From Deltaproteobacteria bacterium (GTDB taxonomy: Bacteria; Desulfobacterota; Desulfobacteria; Desulfobacterales; Desulfosalsimonadaceae), in assembly GCA_013151835.1 (NCBI GenBank), contig JAADHK010000140.1, positions 1 to 38,946 on the forward strand: a stretch of 38,946 nt of DNA, written 5' to 3'. Shown here in pieces: positions 32,006-38,946 of the stretch. The notes beneath the pieces are model-generated. The model was not told the origin of the DNA. It searched no databases and worked only from the letters and a program-made list of their open reading frames with translations. Each line of letters begins with the position of its first letter. Position 1 is the stretch's first letter. A program made the position numbers and the translations under genes.

Positions 32006-35000
32006 ATGGCTTCTTTTAAAGACATTTCCATAACCAATAAAATCCGTATCATAACGATAATTATTTGCGGATTCGCCCTGTTTTTTACATGCACGGTGCT
32101 GGGCATTATTGAAGCAAATAATTTTAAAACCCGAATGGTCCGTGAGATTGGTGTCCTTGCCAGGATTGCAGCCGACAGGGCCACTGCTTCCCTTGCCTTT
32201 AACGATCCCAGAGTCGCCAATGAAACGCTCGCCGCGCTGAACGCCAGCCACTCCATTAAAGCCGCGTATATCCTTGATAAGGACGGGAGTATTTTTGCGA
32301 AATTCCTGCGCTACAACATTCCCAAAAAATCGTTTAACCATATTCCCCAAACCCCGGGGTTTGAATTTACGAAAAACTACCTTTATACATATATGCCGAT
32401 CACCATGGATGGCGTACACATAGGAAAAGTTATCGTTATTTCGGGATTGGAAGAATTATATTCAATGATCTGGCACTATATCGGTCTTGCCATGCTGGCC
32501 CTTGGCATCGCCATGGTCATTGTTTTTCTGCTGCTCAGCAGGCTCGAACGTTCCATTACCCGCCCCATACTCGATCTGGCAAAAACCGCCGGAGCCATTG
32601 CCTTAAACCTGAATTTCTCCACAAGGGTCGAAAAGTACGGTGACGATGAAGTCGGAATTCTCGTAAATGCATTTAATTCCATGCTCGATCAAATCCACCA
32701 GCGGGACACCGACCTGATTACATCAAAAGAGATAGCCGAAAAATCAGCAAGACAGGCCAGGGCGCTTGCTGTGGAAACATCACAGGCCAATCTCAAGCTT
32801 CAGGAGGAAATATCGGAACGTCTGAAGGCCTCCAAGGCAATGATTGAAAGCGAAAAAAAATATAAGAGCATCTTTGAAAATGCACAGGAAGGGATATACC
32901 GGGCCGGTGGAGATGACAGCTTCATAGACACAAACCCATCTCTGGCAAATATCCTGGGCTACGATTCACCGGAAGAGCTCATTGCCTCCATTTCCGAGAT
33001 TCGCACCCAGTTATTCGCAGATCCCGTTGAACGTCATGAACTTTATAAGACATTGCTGGGAACAGACGTTGTCAACAACTTTGAATGCCGTTTAAACCGC
33101 AAGGACGGTTCAACCATATGGGCAATGATCCGTGCGAGCGTTCACAGGGACACCAACGGTGAAATCAGTGTAATTGAAGGACTGGTTGAAGATATCACCG
33201 AACGAAAACGTGCTGAAAAAGCCCTTAAGGACTCATATCGTAATCTGGAGAAACGGGTTGAGGAAAGAACGGTTGAATTGAAAAACGCCAACGAGAAACT
33301 TCTTCTGGCAAAAGAGGCCGCAGACCAGGCGGCAGACGCCAAGAGCGCATTTCTGGCCAATATGAGCCACGAGATACGTACCCCCCTGAACGGAATTATA
33401 GGTTCCGCTGAACTGGCGTTGTCAGAAAACCTGCCGCCCAAGGGGAAACATTATGTTGAGATAATCCTGGCGTCAGGCACATCTCTTCTCGGCATAATCA
33501 ATGATATTCTTGATTTTTCCAAAATGGACGAGGGAAAACTCGACCTTGAGAATCACGAATTTAATCTCCATTCGGTCATTGATAATATTGTAGCGATGTT
33601 TATCGACAAAATAGCTGAAAAGAAAATAGAACTCGTACTGGACATCGAACCCGGCACGCCCGGGGCAATGATAGGGGACTCTCTTCGTTTCCAGCAGTGC
33701 TTGACCAATCTGCTGGGCAATGCCGTAAAATTCACGGATGAACATGGAACCATCTATATTCACATAAACAGCGAAAAAAAAGACAAAAATTCGGCTCTGG
33801 TCACCTGCAGCATCAGGGATACCGGCATTGGAATGACGGACGAACAAATGTCAGGCCTGTTTCAGCATTTTACCCAGGCCGACACATCTACAACCCGCCG
33901 GTTCGGTGGAACGGGCCTGGGCCTGTGCATCACGAAACAACTAGTTGAACTTATGGGCGGCGGCATAGATGTCAAAAGCGAGCAAGGCAAAGGCTCAGAA
34001 TTTACATTTACGGCCATGTTCGAACTCCAGGCCGACGCCCCTGTGATCGAGCAGAGCATCCCACCGGAACTGAAGGATTTTAACGCCTTGATCGTGGAAG
34101 ACCTTGCTTGTGCACGTGAGGTCCTTACAAAAATCATTACCTCATTCGGCTATCATGCAGAAGCGGTCGATTCAGGCATTGCCGCCATAAAACGGATATC
34201 ATCCTCCAATGACACGGCTTCCGATTTCGATTTTGCGATAATCAATCAGAACATGGACGGCATGGACGGCATGGAAACGGCAAAAAAGATTCGGGAAATC
34301 ACGGCGTCCGACTTTTCCATAATATTATTAACGGACCCTGCAAATAAAATTATATTCCCTGAGTCCGGCAACAATGTTATCAACGGGTTTGTCCCCAAGC
34401 CCGTTACCACATCCTCTATTTTTAACGCAATAATGGATATTTTCGGCCGACAATCCGTAAGCGAGACAGAAAAAATGGCTCAGATTTTTCCACTTAAAGA
34501 TGACTATCGTTCCCTTTTTACGGGGCTTTTTGTCCTGGTTGTCGAAGACAGTCTCACAAATCAAATTATTTCAAAGGCGATCCTTGAATCCGTCGGCATA
34601 AACGTGGTCCTGGCATCAGATGGAGTCGAAGGCGTGAAGTGCGTATCAGAACAGCATTTCGATCTTGTTCTCATGGACATACAGATGCCTAATATGGACG
34701 GGTATGCGGCAGCAAAAAAAATACGTGAAGATGAAAACAATAAAGGACTTCCGATCATCGCGCTTACTGCCTCCGCCCTGAAGGAAGACGAGCAAAAATG
34801 TCTTGAAGTCGGGATGAACGGTTTTATTCAGAAACCCATCCGGCAACAGGCATTGTTTGACCTCCTGCTCAGGTTTATTCCATCCGGGAAAAAGGAGGCC
34901 GCGATTATTGACATGAACAGCCGAACAGCCAAGGTGAAAAAAAAATCGGCCCGGCCGACTTCCACCTTTCTGCCGGCAACCGTTCCCGGAATAGATATTC

Positions 35001-35611
35001 AAAAAGCCCTTACACAGCTCAATCTTTCGCCCGAGTCATATGTTAAAATTCTTAAAGGGTATTTAAAAAACCACCAGTCCACCATAGACCGAATGCGTGA
35101 CTCGGCAGCCAAATCCGACTGGAAGCAACTGGAAATACTTGCCCACGGCCTGAATGGCAGCAGCGCCAATATCGGTGCAATAGAGCTGAGGGAATCCGCC
35201 CTGTCTCTTGAAATGGACTGCAGAAACCATGATAAAAGCGAAATAAATCCCGAGCGTGCGGCATCACAAATCGACCGGACAGAAAAACTCATGAATACGG
35301 TGTTCACCTCCATACAAGGGATTGAGCTTCCTGAGTTAGCAGAAAAATCATCCTCCTCAGCCCTGTCAAAAGATGAGGCCGTTGATATTGTATCCCTTGC
35401 CAGGAATCTTGAAGAAGCCTTAACACTTGCCGATCCCATAGAAATAGAGCTATGTTTTGCTGCGTTAAAACCCTGTATCAGCGGCGAACTTGGCGTGGAT
35501 ATCCAGTCACATATCGACGATTATGAATATGAGCAGGCCGTACTTATCCTCGCTCAATCAATTATTGAAAAAAAACCAAGCCGAAACCAGCCGGAAACCG
35601 GATCAAAATGA
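32006..35611 (+). CDS. hybrid sensor histidine kinase (CHASE8-like/HAMP/PAS/HisKA/HATPase/REC/REC/HPt)
   Basis: A 1201-aa membrane kinase. TM1 (about 12-34) and TM2 (about 158-178) enclose a periplasmic domain (about 35-157) resembling the CHASE8 sensor of YfiN-type proteins (VLARIAADRATASLAFNDP, AAYILDKDGSIFAKF). HAMP (about 179-232), a coil, and a PAS (about 285-400) follow. HisKA has H455 in NMSHEIRTPLNG; the ATPase has N572, DTGIGM (605-610) and GGTGLGL (634-640). REC1 (about 693-815) has N747 where the phosphoacceptor Asp should be. REC2 (about 840-960) is complete with D891 and K943. The HPt has H1047 in LAHGLNGSSANIG. A helical segment (about 1120-1190) ends it. It starts six bases after the YfiR-like gene and overlaps the HD-GYP gene by ATGA. 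Confidence 0.95.
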   Translation: MASFKDISITNKIRIITIIICGFALFFTCTVLGIIEANNFKTRMVREIGVLARIAADRATASLAFNDPRVANETLAALNASHSIKAAYILDKDGSIFAKFLRYNIPKKSFNHIPQTPGFEFTKNYLYTYMPITMDGVHIGKVIVISGLEELYSMIWHYIGLAMLALGIAMVIVFLLLSRLERSITRPILDLAKTAGAIALNLNFSTRVEKYGDDEVGILVNAFNSMLDQIHQRDTDLITSKEIAEKSARQARALAVETSQANLKLQEEISERLKASKAMIESEKKYKSIFENAQEGIYRAGGDDSFIDTNPSLANILGYDSPEELIASISEIRTQLFADPVERHELYKTLLGTDVVNNFECRLNRKDGSTIWAMIRASVHRDTNGEISVIEGLVEDITERKRAEKALKDSYRNLEKRVEERTVELKNANEKLLLAKEAADQAADAKSAFLANMSHEIRTPLNGIIGSAELALSENLPPKGKHYVEIILASGTSLLGIINDILDFSKMDEGKLDLENHEFNLHSVIDNIVAMFIDKIAEKKIELVLDIEPGTPGAMIGDSLRFQQCLTNLLGNAVKFTDEHGTIYIHINSEKKDKNSALVTCSIRDTGIGMTDEQMSGLFQHFTQADTSTTRRFGGTGLGLCITKQLVELMGGGIDVKSEQGKGSEFTFTAMFELQADAPVIEQSIPPELKDFNALIVEDLACAREVLTKIITSFGYHAEAVDSGIAAIKRISSSNDTASDFDFAIINQNMDGMDGMETAKKIREITASDFSIILLTDPANKIIFPESGNNVINGFVPKPVTTSSIFNAIMDIFGRQSVSETEKMAQIFPLKDDYRSLFTGLFVLVVEDSLTNQIISKAILESVGINVVLASDGVEGVKCVSEQHFDLVLMDIQMPNMDGYAAAKKIREDENNKGLPIIALTASALKEDEQKCLEVGMNGFIQKPIRQQALFDLLLRFIPSGKKEAAIIDMNSRTAKVKKKSARPTSTFLPATVPGIDIQKALTQLNLSPESYVKILKGYLKNHQSTIDRMRDSAAKSDWKQLEILAHGLNGSSANIGAIELRESALSLEMDCRNHDKSEINPERAASQIDRTEKLMNTVFTSIQGIELPELAEKSSSSALSKDEAVDIVSLARNLEEALTLADPIEIELCFAALKPCISGELGVDIQSHIDDYEYEQAVLILAQSIIEKKPSRNQPETGSK

Positions 35612-36690
35612 ATGATAAAAATCCGTTAATCCTCATCGTTGATGACACCACGACGAATATCGATCTCCTCCTTGACGTCTTAAAGGGACAGTATCGGTTC
35701 GGGGTTGCAAAAAGCGGCCCACGGGCACTTTCGTTCGTGCAGAAAAAACGGCCCGATCTTATCCTCTTAGATGTCATGATGCCCGACATGGACGGATTCG
35801 AGGTATGCAGCCGCCTGAAGTCGGACCCTGCCCTGGCGGATATCGCCATTATATTCATCACGGCCCTTACGGAATCAAAATATATACTCAAGGGCTTTGA
35901 AATGGGCGCGGTCGATTACATCACAAAACCGTTCAAGGCGACCGAGGTCCGCGCTCGTGTTCAAACGCACATTTCACTCCAGAGAATGCAAACCGCGCTG
36001 AACCGACAGAATATACATCTTGAAGAGCAGGTCCGGGAAAAAACCGCTCTCATACGTGAGATGTTTAACGCCACTGTTTCCGCCATGTCGCTTATGGCCG
36101 AAAGTCTCGACCCATATACCGCAGGCCACCAGCAGCGCGTATCTCAATATGCCTGTGCTATTGCAAAACAGATGGAACTGCCTTCAGATAAGATCGAAGC
36201 CATAAGAATTGCCGGTCTCCTTCATGACATAGGTAAGGTGCGGGTTCCGGTTTCAATTTTAAACAGGCCGGGGCCGCTGTTAAAGGCGGAAGCCAACCTG
36301 ATTCGGATACATCCTTATTTCGGCTATAATTTCCTGAAGAAAATACCCTCTCCCTGGCCCATTGCCGACATTGTCTATCAGCACCACGAACGCCTGGATG
36401 GACGCGGCTACCCCCAGGGCCTTACAGGGAAACAAATTCTCCTGGAATCAAAAATAATGGCCGTTGCCGATGTTATTGAAGCAATAAGTTCCCACCGTCC
36501 CTACCGGCCGGCCCATGAAATGGAATATGCCATTAACGAAATAGTAAGCCACAAGGGAGACAGCTTTGATCCGGACGTTGTGAACGCATTTCTTGAATGC
36601 TCGGACAAATACGAACAGGAAGAAATCATAAGTAATCCAGCCCCGCTTTCAGGACCATTTGCCAACCCGCTGATAACAGAGGAATCATAA
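35608..36690 (+). CDS. response regulator with HD-GYP c-di-GMP phosphodiesterase domain
   Basis: A 360-aa protein. The receiver domain (about 5-125) has DD (12-13), phosphoacceptor D55 in LILLDVMMPDMDG and K107. A coiled coil (about 125-150) joins it to an HD-GYP domain (about 155-345) with HDIGK (206-210), the HH pair (259-260) and DGRGYP (264-269), the residues that bind metals and define the family. It should hydrolyse c-di-GMP when phosphorylated. The ATG overlaps the kinase stop (ATGA), making it the evident partner of the HPt of that kinase. Its stop codon is followed directly by the receptor ATG. Confidence 0.96.
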   Translation: MNDKNPLILIVDDTTTNIDLLLDVLKGQYRFGVAKSGPRALSFVQKKRPDLILLDVMMPDMDGFEVCSRLKSDPALADIAIIFITALTESKYILKGFEMGAVDYITKPFKATEVRARVQTHISLQRMQTALNRQNIHLEEQVREKTALIREMFNATVSAMSLMAESLDPYTAGHQQRVSQYACAIAKQMELPSDKIEAIRIAGLLHDIGKVRVPVSILNRPGPLLKAEANLIRIHPYFGYNFLKKIPSPWPIADIVYQHHERLDGRGYPQGLTGKQILLESKIMAVADVIEAISSHRPYRPAHEMEYAINEIVSHKGDSFDPDVVNAFLECSDKYEQEEIISNPAPLSGPFANPLITEES

Positions 36691-38841
36691 ATGGGTCTTA
36701 TTTTTCATTTCAAGCCCGGGGCCGTCATTATCCCGCTGATGCTTATTATTGCGCCCCTGTTTATGCCCGCATCGGCATACGCCGCCAAAGATGTTCCAAC
36801 AAGGATTGCCTCAAACGTGTATGAGATGGACATCAAACAGCTCATGGACCTCGAGGTGGTGACCGCTACCAAAACGAAGATACCCTTACGAAATGCACCA
36901 TCCGCCGTATATGTCATAACGTCGGGACAAATCCGGGAAAGGGGTTACCGGACCCTTGCCGATGCACTTCATGATGTGCCCGGATTCGATTTTCAGAACA
37001 CCTACGGGATATTTCCGGACCTGATCCACCAGAGGGGGCTTGTGGGGAACAACCAGAGAAGCCTTGTCTATATTGACGGCATACCGGACAACAACATAAC
37101 CGAAAACGCCGTGCTTGGCGGAACCATACGGTTCCCCCTTCTAAACGTGGACAGGATCGAAATCGTTTCCGGACCGGTGGCTGTTCTTTACGGCGCAAAC
37201 GCCTTTAACGGCGTGATAAATATTATAACAAAAACAGGCAAAACAGATACGAGAAGTCGTGTTGAAACCACGTACGGGGGATGGGATTCAGATAATCTCG
37301 GCGGCGCCTTCTCTTTTGCTTTAAACGGCGTCTGGCCCCCGGATTATAAAAACCCGGCGGAATACGGCATCAGCGGGTATTACTACAACAGCGACGGCCC
37401 GGATTTCGGGGGTGTGCAGTCCTTAAACGCCGTGCAAAAAGGTTACTGGTGGTCTGACATTTACACCAACTCCGCGTCCGAGACCTATAATTTAACGGCA
37501 AGGATGAATTTCGGAAACCTGAGATTCGAAACCATAAACTGGCAATACAAGCAGGGAGACGGAACCTTTGCCAACGGAACCTTTCAAATAGATACGGACC
37601 GCCACGGGTTTGACGGTTCGGCCTGGAATTTTAAAAACAACACGTTTTCAATCGGCTATCTCTGGGATATCCATCCCACGCTTTCCCTCGACAGCCAGGC
37701 CATTATCCGGCACACGGAATTACTCGATTCAAGTCATGAATTCTATCCGAACGTACCTGGTCCTGACGCTTACAATCATCCCGATGACGTGACGAGCGCA
37801 ACATATTCAAGGGCCGATGAAGAATATAGGGTCGAAGAGAGGCTGGTCTGGCAGGCCACAAAAAAAATGGAGCATACCTTCGGAATCGAGACAATCTACG
37901 ACAAGGTGCCAAAGGGCTACAACGCATACCAGCGTTACAGCTACAAAAACTGGGCGGGCTACTGGCAGGGGATTTACCGTTTTACAAATATCCTCTCCCT
38001 TACGGGCGGCTACCGGTTTGATCACAACTCAGCCTATAACGCTTCCCATACCGGCAGGGCCAGCCTCATCGCCACGCCGGGTGATTTCACGTTCAAGGCC
38101 ATGTTTTCAACCGGGTTCAGGGCGCCCACGGCATGGGAACTCTTTAATGCCACCCTGCAGAGGGAGGCCAATTCCGATCTCAAACCGGAAACAATGCGGT
38201 CGGTCGAATGCTCCGGGGGATACAGGTTCGCGGACCTGGCCTATACAGGGATAACCGCCTATTATAACACCATGCGGGACCTGATCCTGGAGGTAAAATC
38301 AGATGATCCCAACCCCGACCCGCTCTATGATTTCTTTAACCAGAACCAGAATATCGGGCGGGCGCGGGTGATAGGCCTTGAGTGGTATTCCAACATCTAC
38401 GTTAACACCCATGTCAACCTGTATTTTAATTATACATACTCCCACGGCGAGTACTTTGATCTGCCGCCGACCCTGGTAAATCCGCCAACGGTAAAAGACG
38501 ACAACGATATCCCGAACATAGCCAAACACAAGGCCAATGCCGGAATCACCATCTACGCACTGCCCGGGCTTTCAGTAAATCTGAGGGCAAATTACGTGTA
38601 CAGGCGCAAGACCATTGCCTCCGACCCGGTTGGAGAAGCTGGCGACTATATCCTCTATCATACCAATATTCGTTGGGAAGACGCATTGATCCCAGGGGTC
38701 TATGCACAGATTTCGGCCCGGAACATCTTCAACCGGCATGCGTTTGATCCCGGCATCCGCACCGCAACCGGTGAATATTACCCCACCCTGCAACCGCTTG
38801 AGGGGAGGAATATGTGGTTTACCATGGGCTATGAATTCTGA
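36691..38841 (+). CDS. TonB-dependent outer-membrane receptor
   Basis: A 716-aa receptor. The signal peptide (about 1-32, ending SAYAAK) leads to a short N-terminal segment with LMDLEVVTATKT, then the plug domain (about 55-180: APSAVYVITSGQIRERGY, LADALHDVPGFDF, QRSLVYIDGIPDN, VDRIEIVSGPVAVLYGANAF, GVINIITKTG). The beta-barrel follows, with FSTGFRAPTAWELF and a final aromatic residue (NMWFTMGYEF) for BAM-dependent insertion. AGAGGA precedes the ATG. The ligand is unknown; no transport genes (ABC permease, periplasmic binding protein) accompany it. Its place in a YfiR/kinase/HD-GYP operon suggests signalling or sensing rather than, or along with, uptake. Confidence 0.94.
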   Translation: MGLIFHFKPGAVIIPLMLIIAPLFMPASAYAAKDVPTRIASNVYEMDIKQLMDLEVVTATKTKIPLRNAPSAVYVITSGQIRERGYRTLADALHDVPGFDFQNTYGIFPDLIHQRGLVGNNQRSLVYIDGIPDNNITENAVLGGTIRFPLLNVDRIEIVSGPVAVLYGANAFNGVINIITKTGKTDTRSRVETTYGGWDSDNLGGAFSFALNGVWPPDYKNPAEYGISGYYYNSDGPDFGGVQSLNAVQKGYWWSDIYTNSASETYNLTARMNFGNLRFETINWQYKQGDGTFANGTFQIDTDRHGFDGSAWNFKNNTFSIGYLWDIHPTLSLDSQAIIRHTELLDSSHEFYPNVPGPDAYNHPDDVTSATYSRADEEYRVEERLVWQATKKMEHTFGIETIYDKVPKGYNAYQRYSYKNWAGYWQGIYRFTNILSLTGGYRFDHNSAYNASHTGRASLIATPGDFTFKAMFSTGFRAPTAWELFNATLQREANSDLKPETMRSVECSGGYRFADLAYTGITAYYNTMRDLILEVKSDDPNPDPLYDFFNQNQNIGRARVIGLEWYSNIYVNTHVNLYFNYTYSHGEYFDLPPTLVNPPTVKDDNDIPNIAKHKANAGITIYALPGLSVNLRANYVYRRKTIASDPVGEAGDYILYHTNIRWEDALIPGVYAQISARNIFNRHAFDPGIRTATGEYYPTLQPLEGRNMWFTMGYEF

Positions 38842-38865
38842 CGGCTTCGTAGAACTCACGGAAAA

Positions 38866-38886
38866 GGGCGGGGATAAACCCCGCCC
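38866..38886. repeat. perfect GC hairpin after the receptor gene
   Basis: GGGCGGGG (38866-38873) and CCCCGCCC (38879-38886) form an 8-bp stem around ATAAA, 24 bp past the receptor stop. CTACGACAACC follows, not a T-run. Near-identical GGGCGGGG-hairpins are widespread short repeats in environmental bacterial genomes; it may also stall transcription. The rest to 38946 shows no gene. Confidence 0.55.
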
Positions 38887-38946
38887 CTACGACAACCGAG
38901 TAATTTGCACGGTGTGCCGTACCCGGGCTTCCATATTGTGCCGGGG

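Overview
The window looks like a chromosomal segment of a Desulfobacterota (former Deltaproteobacteria) genome, most likely from the sulfate-reducing Desulfobacteria/Desulfobacterales. This is inferred from gene content and arrangement, not from a database search. The clues are a HesB/IscA selenoprotein with an in-frame UGA, sigma-54 enhancer-binding regulation, a complete tol-pal block joined to ruvCAB, a DUF748 (AsmA-like) giant protein, several c-di-GMP and hybrid-kinase proteins, and a long palindromic repeat of a kind I associate with this group. Most of the window is housekeeping DNA; the accessory interest lies at the two ends and at about 20.3 kb.

Left end (1-3946, minus strand): a cohesin-domain exported protein, a nitroreductase and a PAS-PAS-AAA-Fis sigma-54 activator form a likely operon. 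Just past the activator gene lie two 16-bp palindromic sites 72 bp apart, then a perfect sigma-54 promoter, a structured leader, a strong Shine-Dalgarno, a 71-codon ORF and an intrinsic terminator. Together they read as a complete, compact activator/target circuit for an unrecognised small protein.

4.3-6.0 kb: rplM-rpsI with its own promoter and terminator, then a plus-strand CYTH (CyaB-like) gene. 6.05-14.3 kb (minus strand): one tightly packed cluster, tolQ-tolR-tolA-tolB-pal-cpoB-ruvC-ruvA-ruvB-SAM hydrolase, interrupted only by a 121-bp palindrome between tolA and tolB. It joins envelope constriction machinery to Holliday-junction processing. 14.3-16.9 kb: fmdB-groES-groEL from a sigma-70-like promoter, with no CIRCE element visible. 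16.9-21.1 kb: DUF748 protein, the HesB/IscA selenoprotein (TGA at 20277-20279 read as Sec) and a macrodomain hydrolase. 21.2-24.5 kb: ndk, lepA and a REC-GGDEF diguanylate cyclase. 24.5-30.0 kb (minus strand): an acidic hypothetical protein, valS, nadC and a rhomboid protease carrying a DnaJ-C-terminal-like tail.

Right end (30.1-38.9 kb, plus strand): rsmE, tRNA-Phe(GAA), a 91-bp nested inverted repeat, and a promoter followed by a four-gene operon: YfiR-like periplasmic protein, CHASE8-like/HAMP/PAS hybrid histidine kinase with two receiver domains and an HPt, REC-HD-GYP phosphodiesterase, TonB-dependent receptor. The kinase-to-HD-GYP genes overlap by ATGA and the receptor ATG follows the stop codon directly. 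The arrangement resembles the Pseudomonas YfiBNR module, but the GGDEF output of YfiN is replaced by a phosphorelay ending in a c-di-GMP-degrading enzyme and the outer-membrane YfiB by a TonB receptor. It is the best candidate here for an undescribed signalling system. Function, ligand and phosphotransfer route are inferred.
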